Positions 7,506 to 15,924 are shown, counted from the first letter of the stretch. The stretch: DNA of 25,774 nt from Bacteroidales bacterium (GCA_024401945.1 JAKSKC010000008.1:1-25774); one strand, 5' to 3'. Notes: a model not told the origin generated them from the letters alone. Translations and numbers: made by a program.

Positions 7506-10070
7506 ATGAAACATATTTTATTGTCCATATTCCTGTTCCTCCAGACGGCCCTTTTCTGCCTGGCCCAGGTGACGCTTGAGAACGATCCCGGAATCACCTC
7601 CGGAAAATTGCCGAACGGGGTGGAATATTTTCTTGTAAAAAATTCAGTAACAAAAGGTTATGCCGATTTTGCAGTAGTGCAGAAGGGACGTTTCAGAAGG
7701 GCTGTTTCCGTGGCGAATCTGGATTCGCTCCCTCATTTCGGCAGTGTCAGGCCTTATGAATACCTGGCTTCCAAGGGAATCGGCTACGATGACCGCGGGA
7801 TGATCTCGTATTCGCCTTCAGGGGCGACCTACAGGTTCGGGGATGTGCCGGTGTTCGAGTCCGCGGTGGTGGATTCCCTGCTCCTCATGGTGTTCGACAT
7901 AGTGGACAGCTATCCCGCCGACCAGGCCGTGATCGTAAGCGGTGACATCGACGTCTCCTGGATACTGGAGAGGATGAAGGTCCTTTCCATAGTGGTTTCC
8001 CCGAGGTGGACCCTTGACGGCGGAAAGGCTTTCAGCCTGAATCCTTCCGACAGCATCATATTCTCCTGCGCGACCACGAGGCCTTCCGGGCTTGCGTCAC
8101 TGCACATGACGTATTTTTCAGAAAGGATACCGCGCGAGGACATGGGCACGATCCAGCCTCTTGTCAACAGGATGTTCGCCGAAGAGCTTGGCGATATCAC
8201 CCTGAGACGCATCAGAAGGACTTTCCTGACTTCCGGTACTCCTCTGACGGACGTATCCTTCCGTTACAGGGGAAGTTCCGAGCAGGTGGAGCAGGAGCGG
8301 TACAGCTTCAACGTCACGGTTCCGAAGGACAAGCTCACCGATGCGGCGTTCCTGATGGGAAGCGTGCTGTCCGAGATAAAGGAAGGCGGAATCACAAGGG
8401 AGGAATACCTTGTGACAAGGAACCTCATGGTGAACAGGGCGAGGGAAAACAGCTTCACCGGCCTGAGGACGAACGCGGAGTACATTGACAAATGCGTATC
8501 CACCTACCTTTTCGGGGAAGCCCCATACTCGCTCAAGTCCTACAACGAATTCTTCGCCAGCAAGTCGCTGGACCCGGATTATGAGCTCGACCTTCTCAAC
8601 AGATACGCCCGCTCGCTGTACTCCCAGGACCATAACCTCATACTTCATTTCAGGTCTCCGGAGATGCTCTTCAACAGGGACAGCATGGTAACTCCGTTCA
8701 TCCGCGGATGGAAGAGCGGGAAATTCAGTTCAGGAAACTGGAAAATGCAGGTGGAACTGCCGAAGCTCCATAATCTCTCGAAGGGCAAGACCAAGATCAA
8801 AAGCATAGAGACCGAACCTGTCTGCGGAGGCTCCATCTGGAATTTCAGCAACGGGATGAAGGTTATCTTCAAGAAGACGGACACAAAGGGGATGTTCCAT
8901 TTCGGATTCCTCTTCAATGAAGGATATTCCTCCGTTCCGGGAATGGAGAAGGGTGGTAATGTCTACCTTGCAGAAATGCTGGGACTCAGTAGAATAGCAG
9001 GTATTTCCGGAGAAGATTTCCTGAATGCGATGGAATTGTCCGGCATCCATATGGACTGCAGCATATCCTATGCCTCGATGCAGATAAAGGGCTTCGCTCC
9101 GGTATCCAGGCTGGAGACGCTCCTGAGATCCATGCTTACCATTTCCCAGGACAGGAAGGCCGACCCTGCCGCATACAGGGACTTCGCCCTCTCCCAGAGG
9201 ATGCTCCTGAGGAAGGAAAGGTTCACTCCGGCGGGTGTACGGACCTTGCTGGACAGTCTGGTCAGTCCGGACTATCCTTTCCCTGCCGGGAGATATGCAA
9301 GCGCCCTCACGGATGATTTCCCGGTGAAGGCGGACTGGTATTTCGACAAGGTGTTCGGCAACTGGGCGAACGGAGTCATCGTCATTGCCGGTGATTTCGA
9401 CGAGGCCGAACTGAAGAAATACCTTATGTCACATATAAATTCCTTCGATGCCGGCAGCGCCGGCTCGGGACGGAACATTGTGGAGAGGAATCTTTCGGAG
9501 GGGGAGAGTACGGTAAGCTCGGACAGCATCCGGGTCGGGGACGGCACTCCTGCAGTCTATGTCAGGATGACCGGCAGGATTCCGGTCAATAACCAGAGGA
9601 GATATGCCCTGAAAGTTGCGGAGAGACTGCTCCGTGCGGAACTTGTCAGGAAGACGGCTCCTCTCGGAATGTATGTCGGGGTTGATTCCGGATATGAATT
9701 CCTGCCTTATGAAATGATGACGGTCAATATGTTCTGCCGTAAGTGCATAGGTGCGGGACTCCCTTCAAGCGTGCTCCCTCAGGATATCGAAACAGTCCGC
9801 AACCTTATTCTTGAAACGGTACAGGACCTTTGTGACAAGGGTGTCGACGCCTCTGTCCTGAAGGCTTTGAAAGCAAGGCTGCTGCAGGAGGAGGCTGCAA
9901 GATTCTCATCCCAGATGGCCGTGATTGACGCCGTTCTTACCAGATATGCCCTGGCAAAGGATACCATGACAGGTTACAAGCAGGCTGTCGAAGCTGTTTC
10001 CGCCGGGGATGTCGAGGCTATCCTCTCGGCATTGAGGGAAGGCGCGGTTGCCACATATCTCTCCAAGTGA
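7506..10070 (+). CDS. Secreted M16 (insulinase-like) family protein lacking the zinc motif
   Basis: This 854-aa protein has a signal peptide (MKHILLSIFLFLQTALFCLA). It has the layout of a two-repeat M16 protein: KLPNGVEYFLVKN opens the first half and FSNGMKVIFKKTD the second. Both are the usual 'LPNGL.y.i..N' entry strands, and M16C-like regions follow each. The catalytic HxxEH of the first half is absent: the segment after KGYADFAVVQKGRF reads SLPHFGSVRPYEY, and no HxxEH occurs anywhere. The product is therefore probably a non-catalytic scaffold or chaperone-like subunit, as known for inactive partners in this family. The ATG at 7506 is chosen for the signal peptide; the longer in-frame start at 7482 would spoil it. 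The stop overlaps the next gene's ATG by one base (TGATG), suggesting translational coupling. Confidence 0.82.
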   Translation: MKHILLSIFLFLQTALFCLAQVTLENDPGITSGKLPNGVEYFLVKNSVTKGYADFAVVQKGRFRRAVSVANLDSLPHFGSVRPYEYLASKGIGYDDRGMISYSPSGATYRFGDVPVFESAVVDSLLLMVFDIVDSYPADQAVIVSGDIDVSWILERMKVLSIVVSPRWTLDGGKAFSLNPSDSIIFSCATTRPSGLASLHMTYFSERIPREDMGTIQPLVNRMFAEELGDITLRRIRRTFLTSGTPLTDVSFRYRGSSEQVEQERYSFNVTVPKDKLTDAAFLMGSVLSEIKEGGITREEYLVTRNLMVNRARENSFTGLRTNAEYIDKCVSTYLFGEAPYSLKSYNEFFASKSLDPDYELDLLNRYARSLYSQDHNLILHFRSPEMLFNRDSMVTPFIRGWKSGKFSSGNWKMQVELPKLHNLSKGKTKIKSIETEPVCGGSIWNFSNGMKVIFKKTDTKGMFHFGFLFNEGYSSVPGMEKGGNVYLAEMLGLSRIAGISGEDFLNAMELSGIHMDCSISYASMQIKGFAPVSRLETLLRSMLTISQDRKADPAAYRDFALSQRMLLRKERFTPAGVRTLLDSLVSPDYPFPAGRYASALTDDFPVKADWYFDKVFGNWANGVIVIAGDFDEAELKKYLMSHINSFDAGSAGSGRNIVERNLSEGESTVSSDSIRVGDGTPAVYVRMTGRIPVNNQRRYALKVAERLLRAELVRKTAPLGMYVGVDSGYEFLPYEMMTVNMFCRKCIGAGLPSSVLPQDIETVRNLILETVQDLCDKGVDASVLKALKARLLQEEAARFSSQMAVIDAVLTRYALAKDTMTGYKQAVEAVSAGDVEAILSALREGAVATYLSK

Positions 10071-10660
10071 TGGGCGGCAGGGATTTCGGAATAATAGTCC
10101 AGATAGGTGATATCCTTGTGTCGGAGGAGGTCATCACGGAGTTTTTCGCCTGTGACTACCCGGTATGCAGGGGGAAGTGCTGCATAGAGGGGGACAGCGG
10201 GGCCCCGATGGAGGAATCCGAGATAACGGCGATAGAGAAGATGTATCCCCGCTTCGAACATCTGATGAGTCCGGAAGGCAGGGCGGCCGCCCTGGGAAAG
10301 GGATTCTTCGAGGTGGATATCCAGGGGGACATAGTGACCCCTCTTGTGGAAGGCTCGCTGGAATGCGCCTACTGCACTTTCGCCGAAGACGGGTCCTGCC
10401 TGTGTTCAATAGAGAAGATGGGTCTGAAAAAGCCTGTTTCCTGCAGCCTGTATCCGATAAGGGTCACAAAACTCACAGGCGGCGGACTGGCCCTGAACCT
10501 GCACCGCTGGGGTATATGCAAACCTGCCTTCGAGAAGGGGAAACGCGAAGGGACAAGGGTTTATGAATTTCTGAAAAAGCCTCTTACAGAGGAATTCGGT
10601 GAGGATTTCTACACGGATCTCTGTGCGGCGGCTATTCACCTTCTGTCTCAAGACGACTGA
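10070..10660 (+). CDS. DUF3109 family cysteine-rich protein
   Basis: This 196-aa cytoplasmic protein resembles the Bacteroidota DUF3109 family. The cysteines are clustered: CDYPVCRGKCC near the N-terminus, CAYCTFAEDGSCLC in the middle, then CSLYPIRV and ICKPAF. This is the pattern of YkgJ-like proteins thought to bind zinc or an iron-sulfur cluster; the metal is not known for this family. The ATG at 10070 overlaps the stop of the M16-like gene by one base. A GTG one codon earlier (10067) is also possible. The 3' end overlaps the convergent membrane-protein gene by 29 bases. The family call is fairly sure and the function unknown. Fixed coupling to a secreted M16-like protein would not be expected from cellular location alone. 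Confidence 0.85.
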   Translation: MGGRDFGIIVQIGDILVSEEVITEFFACDYPVCRGKCCIEGDSGAPMEESEITAIEKMYPRFEHLMSPEGRAAALGKGFFEVDIQGDIVTPLVEGSLECAYCTFAEDGSCLCSIEKMGLKKPVSCSLYPIRVTKLTGGGLALNLHRWGICKPAFEKGKREGTRVYEFLKKPLTEEFGEDFYTDLCAAAIHLLSQDD

Positions 10661-11096
10661 AGCGGCTTATTATCCTGGCGATGTCCTTGCCCGGACCTTC
10701 GATCTCGAATCCGCCCAGACTCCTTGTCAGGGTGATCCTGTCTTCGCCCATACGGGTTATTCTCGCGGCCTTTGAACGGATGCGGTAGGCGAGATTCTCA
10801 CCGTCCCTGCTTTCAAGTTCATATCCTCCAGCAGCCATCACCTGTTCAACTGTGGGGAATATCTCCTCGAAGGAACCTGCAATGCGGAGCCTGCGCTTCA
10901 GGAAGCCGAAACGCGGATAGACGGCTGCGAACACCACCATGATCAGGGCTATCTGCCACAGGGAGTCCCTGCCGTTGATGAAGAGGGTGTCAATGTCGGT
11001 GTCAACCACCTTGAAGGCCATCAGCAGGACTATGACCAGGACCAGTATTATGGTGAGTTCCACAAAGTATTTTGCGGCGCGGATAAAGTATCTCAT
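10632..11096 (-). CDS. Small membrane protein of unknown function
   Basis: This 154-aa protein has two hydrophobic segments, about residues 12-29 (ELTIILVLVIVLLMAFKV) and 46-62 (LWQIALIMVVFAAVYP). A soluble C-terminal part of about 85 residues follows, with a basic stretch (FLKRRLRI) just after the second segment. That arrangement suggests a hairpin in the inner membrane with the C-terminal domain in the cytoplasm. I do not recognise the family. The gene has its own -7 box upstream (11136-11129) and stands alone. Its last 29 bases overlap the DUF3109 gene on the other strand. Coding is supported by the membrane-segment pattern, the start placement behind the promoter and G/C-rich third positions. 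Confidence 0.75.
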   Translation of the reverse strand: MRYFIRAAKYFVELTIILVLVIVLLMAFKVVDTDIDTLFINGRDSLWQIALIMVVFAAVYPRFGFLKRRLRIAGSFEEIFPTVEQVMAAGGYELESRDGENLAYRIRSKAARITRMGEDRITLTRSLGGFEIEGPGKDIARIISRFSRLETEGE

Positions 11097-11128
11097 ATCA
11101 CAAGTGTTCCAATATGTCTAAGGCGCGT

Positions 11129-11136
11129 CAAAATTA
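11129..11136 (-). promoter_or_regulatory. -7 promoter box (TAATTTTG) for the small membrane protein
   Basis: The minus strand reads TAATTTTG, an exact TAnnTTTG match, 32 bases upstream of the ATG at 11096. It sits back to back with the plus-strand box at 11150-11157, only 13 bases apart. No -33 TTTG is evident. Confidence 0.55.
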
Positions 11137-11149
11137 ACATAAATTTTGC

Positions 11150-11157
11150 TATTTTTG
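11150..11157 (+). promoter_or_regulatory. -7 promoter box (TATTTTTG) for the 11183-17002 operon
   Basis: TATTTTTGC matches TAnnTTTG exactly. Transcription would begin near 11164, downstream of the GTG at 11159. This supports the ATG at 11183 as the true start of the first gene and gives a leader of about 20 nt. Confidence 0.6.
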
Positions 11158-11182
11158 CGTGACCTACTCAAATTTTGAAGGA

Positions 11183-12118
11183 ATGGAAAGAGAAGATCCA
11201 CTTGAAAGAATTGCACGCGAAGAGCGCGAACGCAAGGAGAGAAAGGGTCAGGGAGGCCCGCTCAAGATCATAACGATAGTCCTCGCACTTGTGGCCGTGG
11301 CACTGGCCGTACTCCTCTTCATCGTGAGAGGCCGCAGCGCGGAATATCATTCGCTCGTGTCCGAACTGACAGTCGAGAAGGACTCTCTCACAAAGCAGTT
11401 CGAGGCGCTGCAGATGGACTATGCCAACCTGTCCTCCGACTACGAGAGCATCAACAGTGCCCTTGATTCATCCAGGGAGGAGATCAACCTCCTCGTCGAG
11501 AGGCTCAAGAAGGCTTCAGCCACCGACAGGTCCACAATCCGCAAATATGAGGCTGAACTCGGAACCCTCCGTTCGATAATGAGGAACTACATCGTCCAGA
11601 TCGATTCCCTGAACACCCTCAACCATCAGCTGACGGCCGAGGCTGCCGAGGCCAGGAAGGATGCCGCCGAAAGCAAGCGCATGAACGCCAACCTGTCCAA
11701 GCAGGTGAAGTCCCTTTCAGGACAGATAGCCGTAGGATCGGTAATCAAGGCGCGCGGACTCAGGCTTGAGGCCTATACGGCGAACGACAAGATAGTGGAC
11801 AAGGCAAGCAGGGCTACAAGGATGCTCGTATCCCTCAGCCTTACCGAGAATGACCTTGCCGAGCGCGGCCCTGTAAGGGTTTACGTCAGGGTGACAGCCC
11901 CTGACGGGTCACTGCTCCGTGACGGCAGCGGCACCACATTCACGATTTCAGGGGAGTCCTTCGACGCCACCGCATCCCGTGAGGTTGATTATGAGGGCAG
12001 TGAAATAGAAATGAGCATCTATGTGAACAACATTGCCAAATTCAATCCGGGAACATACACCATGGAGGCGTTCACCGTCAACGGAAAACTTGGCGATGCG
12101 GCTCTCGTTCTCAGGTAA
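11183..12118 (+). CDS. Membrane-anchored coiled-coil protein of unknown function
   Basis: This 311-aa protein has three parts. A very charged cytoplasmic N-terminus (MEREDPLERIAREERERKER) leads into one transmembrane helix at about residues 27-47 (IITIVLALVAVALAVLLFIV). Next comes a long heptad-rich coiled coil, about residues 52-185, and then a C-terminal domain of about 125 residues that looks like a beta-sandwich (VRVYVRVTAPDGSLL; GTYTMEAFTVNG). The helix topology puts the coiled coil and C-terminal domain in the periplasm. I know no function for this architecture. It may be a Bacteroidales envelope protein. A GTG at 11159 in the same frame is rejected because it would lie at or before the predicted transcription start. 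The stop overlaps the hemW ATG by one base (TAATG). Confidence 0.85.
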   Translation: MEREDPLERIAREERERKERKGQGGPLKIITIVLALVAVALAVLLFIVRGRSAEYHSLVSELTVEKDSLTKQFEALQMDYANLSSDYESINSALDSSREEINLLVERLKKASATDRSTIRKYEAELGTLRSIMRNYIVQIDSLNTLNHQLTAEAAEARKDAAESKRMNANLSKQVKSLSGQIAVGSVIKARGLRLEAYTANDKIVDKASRATRMLVSLSLTENDLAERGPVRVYVRVTAPDGSLLRDGSGTTFTISGESFDATASREVDYEGSEIEMSIYVNNIAKFNPGTYTMEAFTVNGKLGDAALVLR

Positions 12119-13140
12119 TGGTATATATCCACGTCCCTTTCTGCCGCAGTTTCTGCACCTATTGTGACTTCTATTCGGAGATTGTCTGCAAGGGGAGGGA
12201 CAACGGGGCTTTCGAGAGTTACACTTCCTGTCTTCTTGAGGAAATATCCCGAAGAAAGGAGGAGATAGCCGGAACATCGTCGATACCGACAATATACATA
12301 GGTGGCGGCACCCCTTCGGTGCTGCCCCTTTCCTTTTTCCGCAGAGTTGTGGATGCACTCGGCAGCGTGGCCTGCGGAGACTCCGGGAAGATTTCCGAAT
12401 TCACGGTAGAGGTCAATCCCGACGACATAGCCCGCAACGGGGAATCCTATGTCCGGGGTCTCGTCGAACTTGGAGTGAACAGGATAAGCATGGGAGTCCA
12501 GTCCCTTGACGACGGGGTGCTGGGATGGATGAACCGGAGGCACGACGCGGCAACTGCCGAAAAGGCATTTTCAATACTGAGAAAATGCGGGGTCCCGAAT
12601 ATCAGCGTGGATATCATCTTCGGTCTTTCAATATTGGGTGACAGCGCATTGGAGGATACAATCGACAGAATTCTGGCCCTGCGGCCCGAGCATCTCTCGG
12701 CATACCCGCTGAGCGTCGAGGAGGGGAGCGCGCTGGCGCGGCTGATTGATGAGGGAAGGTGCGTCGAGGCGGATGAGGAAAGTTGCAGAAGACAGTACGA
12801 GCTCATCTGCAGGAAACTTTCCGGAGCGGGATACCATCATTACGAGATATCCAACTGGGCGGTCCCTGGATTCGAGGCGGTGCACAATTCGGCCTACTGG
12901 ACCAGGGCTCCGTATGTCGGACTCGGCCCTGCGGCCCATTCCCTGAGGGGCAGGGACCTTCGCAGCTGGAACAGCGACAGTCTGTCCGGATGGACAAGTT
13001 CCTTCGAGAGACTTTCCGAAAAGGAGATAGAGGAGGAGAGGATAATGCTGGGCCTGCGCACCGACAGGGGAGTGGACGGATTCAGGATAGAGGAAAAGGA
13101 TTTTTTCATTGCCGACAGCATTATTGCCGAACATTTGTAA
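12118..13140 (+). CDS. hemW: HemW-type radical SAM protein (heme chaperone), C-terminally shortened
   Basis: This radical SAM protein starts MVYIHVPFC and binds a [4Fe-4S] cluster through CRSFCTYC (Cys 9, 13, 16). The fourth residue after the CxxxCxxC set is Phe, which marks HemW rather than true HemN, which has Cys there. Further motifs are IYIGGGTPS, VEVNPDD, NRISMGVQS and YEISNWAVPG. HemW is thought to insert heme into respiratory proteins; it is often misannotated as coproporphyrinogen III oxidase. The protein has 340 aa where relatives usually have about 375-380. The deficit is in the C-terminal HemN_C/winged-helix region: GLRTDRGVDGFRIEE runs straight into the family's terminal motif FFIADSIIAEHL. 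It starts within the previous stop codon, and pepP follows 10 bases later. Confidence 0.92.
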   Translation: MVYIHVPFCRSFCTYCDFYSEIVCKGRDNGAFESYTSCLLEEISRRKEEIAGTSSIPTIYIGGGTPSVLPLSFFRRVVDALGSVACGDSGKISEFTVEVNPDDIARNGESYVRGLVELGVNRISMGVQSLDDGVLGWMNRRHDAATAEKAFSILRKCGVPNISVDIIFGLSILGDSALEDTIDRILALRPEHLSAYPLSVEEGSALARLIDEGRCVEADEESCRRQYELICRKLSGAGYHHYEISNWAVPGFEAVHNSAYWTRAPYVGLGPAAHSLRGRDLRSWNSDSLSGWTSSFERLSEKEIEEERIMLGLRTDRGVDGFRIEEKDFFIADSIIAEHL

Positions 13141-13145
13141 ATTTG
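13138..13145 (+). promoter_or_regulatory. Possible -7 box (TAAATTTG) over the hemW stop codon
   Basis: TAAATTTGC is an exact TAnnTTTG match, but it overlaps the hemW stop and lies only 5 bases before the aminopeptidase ATG at 13151. A transcript from it would be leaderless. There is no TTTG at the -33 position. It may be a chance AT-rich match at an operon junction. Confidence 0.25.
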
Positions 13146-13150
13146 CCGTT

Positions 13151-14932
13151 ATGAACAGATATGCGGAAAGAATAGAGCAGCTCAGGACCCTTATGATGGC
13201 CAAAGGCTGGGATGCGGTGATACTTACCGGGTCCGACCCACACAGCAGCGAATATCCTGCGGAGCGCTGGAAGCAGGTTGAATGGATGTCCGGATTTACC
13301 GGTGAAGCCGGTGATCTGGTCATAACGCTCAATCACGCGGGGCTCTGGACTGACACCAGATATTTCATCCAGGCGGTCAGCCAGCTCTCGGGAACGGGGG
13401 TCGAACTGCACAGGACCAGGGTTCCGGAGCAGGTCCTCATCCCGGAATGGCTGGAAGGCCAGGCCGCGGGCAATCCCGAATACACCGTTGCGGTGGACGG
13501 GCTGTGTTTCACTTCCGCCCAGGTGGCCGGACTGGGGGACATCAACGTGGTCAGCGTTCCGGATATGCTCAATATCTTCTGGAAGGACCGTCCCCTCATA
13601 CCACGGACTCCCGTGTATCAGATAGAGGCGGGGGAGAGCCGCTCCGAGAAGATTGCCTGGCTCCGCAGGGCGCTTTCCGAAAGTGGCTGTGATGCAATAC
13701 TTCTGACAGCTTTGGACGACATAGCCTGGATGCTCAACGTCCGGGCTTCCGACATAGAATATAATCCGCTGGTGATATCCTATCTCCTTGTCGGACAAGA
13801 CGTTGTCAATTGGTATGTACTCAAGGACGGGGATGCCGGCCGGGTCAGCGAAGAATGTTTCGACAGCCTCAGTGCGGAAGGAATAACGATCCTGCCATAC
13901 CCGGAGATTTCCCTTCTGGCCGGTGAGGACCTTCCGGGAGTGTCAACCTTGTGGGTGGATGATTCCACGCTCAATCTCGAACTGGACAGGATGCTCGCCG
14001 CGATGCCTGTCAGAATATACAGGGCGGAAAGTCCGGTGCAGCTGCGCAAAGCCGTGAAGAATACGTTCGAGATAGAGAACCTGAAGGCCGCGCATATCCG
14101 TGACGGAGTTGCCGTGGAGCGTTTCCTCTTCTGGCTTGAGAACAGGCTGGAACTCGGGGAGGTCATAAGCGAGAGGGATGCATCCCTCAAACTTGGAGAG
14201 TACAGGGCGGAGATCCCGGATTACAGGGGGGACAGTTTCGAGACGATATCGGCTTCGGGGGCTGGAGCGGCACTTCCGCATTACATAACCCCGAGGGAGA
14301 ATGCGCCCTATCTTCCGGATCACGGTCTGTATCTGTGCGACTCCGGGGGACAATATCTCAGCGGGACCACCGATATTACGAGGACAGTTCCCCTGGGACC
14401 TTGCTCAGCTCTCGAGAAGGAGGACTACACACTTGTGCTCAAGGCCCATATCGATCTAGCGATGGCTGTTTTCCCTGCAGGGACCGCAGGCTGTCAGATA
14501 GACGCCCTCGCGAGGGAGGCCCTGTGGCGTTTCAAAAGGAACTTCGGTCACGGGACAGGCCACGGGGTGGGATTCTTCCTCGGTTGTCACGAAGGACCCC
14601 AGGACATAAGGCAGAATTTCAACCGTACAGCCTTTCTTCCGGGGATGGTGGTGTCGGACGAGCCGGGAATCTACCGTGAAGGCATGCACGGGGTCAGGCA
14701 CGAGAACCTGCTTCTCTGCGTCGAGGAAGGAAGCAACGATTTCGGCAGATGGCTTGCTTTCGAGCCCCTTACGCTGTGTCATTTCGACACCAGGGCGATT
14801 GTCCGCAGCCTTCTGGGTGAAGATGAGATAAAGTGGCTGAACGATTATAACGAGAAAGTGTACAGGACATTGTCCCCATATCTCAACAAGGAGACGGGAC
14901 GGTGGCTGAGAATCAGAACGGAGGCGATATGA
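13151..14932 (+). CDS. Aminopeptidase P family (Xaa-Pro aminopeptidase, M24B)
   Basis: This 593-aa cytoplasmic metallopeptidase removes an N-terminal residue that precedes proline. The layout is the long three-domain form of human XPNPEP1: two creatinase-N-like domains (starting YAERIEQLRTLM, with WTDTRYFIQA) and a C-terminal pita-bread domain. All metal ligands are present: Asp397 and Asp408 (DSGGQYLSGTTDIT), His471 (GHGTGHGVGFF), Glu504 (DEPGIY) and Glu518 (RHENLL). The substrate-site histidines 467 and 480 are also kept. The ATG at 13151 is used; a longer start at 13109 would overlap hemW and adds nothing like the family N-terminus. The stop overlaps dusB by 4 bases (ATGA). The enzyme is intact and probably active. 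Confidence 0.94.
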   Translation: MNRYAERIEQLRTLMMAKGWDAVILTGSDPHSSEYPAERWKQVEWMSGFTGEAGDLVITLNHAGLWTDTRYFIQAVSQLSGTGVELHRTRVPEQVLIPEWLEGQAAGNPEYTVAVDGLCFTSAQVAGLGDINVVSVPDMLNIFWKDRPLIPRTPVYQIEAGESRSEKIAWLRRALSESGCDAILLTALDDIAWMLNVRASDIEYNPLVISYLLVGQDVVNWYVLKDGDAGRVSEECFDSLSAEGITILPYPEISLLAGEDLPGVSTLWVDDSTLNLELDRMLAAMPVRIYRAESPVQLRKAVKNTFEIENLKAAHIRDGVAVERFLFWLENRLELGEVISERDASLKLGEYRAEIPDYRGDSFETISASGAGAALPHYITPRENAPYLPDHGLYLCDSGGQYLSGTTDITRTVPLGPCSALEKEDYTLVLKAHIDLAMAVFPAGTAGCQIDALAREALWRFKRNFGHGTGHGVGFFLGCHEGPQDIRQNFNRTAFLPGMVVSDEPGIYREGMHGVRHENLLLCVEEGSNDFGRWLAFEPLTLCHFDTRAIVRSLLGEDEIKWLNDYNEKVYRTLSPYLNKETGRWLRIRTEAI

Positions 14933-15924
14933 AGATAGGTTCCCTGGACCTTGGCGACAGACCGGTGCTGCTCGCTCCGATGGAGGACGTCACAGACTTG
15001 TCCTTCAGGATATTGTGCCGTGAACAGGGGGCGGATATGGTATACACCGAGTTTATTCCCTCCGACGGGCTGATAAGGGATGCGGACAAGGCCATAGCCA
15101 AGATGAGGACCACCGACGACGAGGCCCCCGTCGGCATACAGATATACGGTCATATCCCCGAATCGATGGTTGAGGCGGCGAAGATGGCGGACAGGGCCGT
15201 GGAAATCGCCGGAGGGCACGGCGCCGATGTGATTGACATCAATTTCGGATGTCCGGTAAGCAAGATCGCCGGCCGTGGGGCAGGATCAGGAATGATGCGC
15301 TATCCCGACAGGATGGTGGAGATAACCAGATCGGTGGTTGAGGCTGTCGGCAAACCTGTCACCGTCAAGACCCGGCTCGGCTGGGACGAGAACTCGAAGA
15401 TCATAGTTGAACTGGCGGAGCGGCTGCAGGACGTCGGCATCCAGGCGCTGACCATCCACGGAAGGACCCGCTGCCAGATGTACAAGGGCGAAGCTGACTG
15501 GACGCTCATAGGAGAGGTGAAGAACAATCCGAGGATGAGGATCCCGATAATAGGCAACGGCGACATCAATTCGGCAGTGAAGGCGAAGGAGGCCTTCGAC
15601 CGTTACGGCGTGGACGGGATAATGGTAGGGCGCGCCAGTTTCGGGCATCCCTGGATATTCAGGGAGATAAAGCATTATCTCGCGACGGGGGAGGAACTTC
15701 CGGAAATGCCCGTATCCGAAAGAGTGGAGCTTGCAAGGCGCCATCTGGCACTTTCCCTGGCCATAAAGGGCAGGCCTCGCGGGATGTACGAAATGCGCAG
15801 GCACCTCAGCTGCTACTTCAAGGGACTTCCGGATTTCAAGGAGACCAGAATGAAGATGGTCACCACCCTCGATCCGGATGAACTCAATGGAATATTGGAT
15901 ACTATCAGAGACAGATATGCTTAG
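14929..15924 (+). CDS. dusB: tRNA-dihydrouridine synthase
   Basis: This FMN enzyme reduces uridines in tRNA to dihydrouridine. At 331 aa it has normal length. Motifs are LLAPMEDVTDLSFR at the start, the active-site DINFGCPVSKIAGRGAGSGM with the conserved cysteine, VKTRLGWD, TIHGRTRCQMYKG, and the phosphate-binding IGNGDI plus DGIMVGRASFGHPWIF. These fit the DusB group. A GTG at 14902 in the same frame is rejected because the ATG at 14929 overlaps the upstream stop by 4 bases and gives the usual short N-terminus (MKIGSLDLG). The gene's end overlaps lpxK by 8 bases, so it sits inside a coupled operon. Confidence 0.95.
   Translation: MKIGSLDLGDRPVLLAPMEDVTDLSFRILCREQGADMVYTEFIPSDGLIRDADKAIAKMRTTDDEAPVGIQIYGHIPESMVEAAKMADRAVEIAGGHGADVIDINFGCPVSKIAGRGAGSGMMRYPDRMVEITRSVVEAVGKPVTVKTRLGWDENSKIIVELAERLQDVGIQALTIHGRTRCQMYKGEADWTLIGEVKNNPRMRIPIIGNGDINSAVKAKEAFDRYGVDGIMVGRASFGHPWIFREIKHYLATGEELPEMPVSERVELARRHLALSLAIKGRPRGMYEMRRHLSCYFKGLPDFKETRMKMVTTLDPDELNGILDTIRDRYA

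Noticed and set aside
11159..11182. GTG start at 11159 for the coiled-coil protein
   Set aside because: It lies 2 bases after the -7 box and so upstream of the expected transcription start. The ATG at 11183 is used.
12118..13140. Coproporphyrinogen III dehydrogenase HemN
   Set aside because: The cluster motif lacks HemN's fourth cysteine (Phe18 in CRSFCTYCDF), and the start and length are HemW-like.
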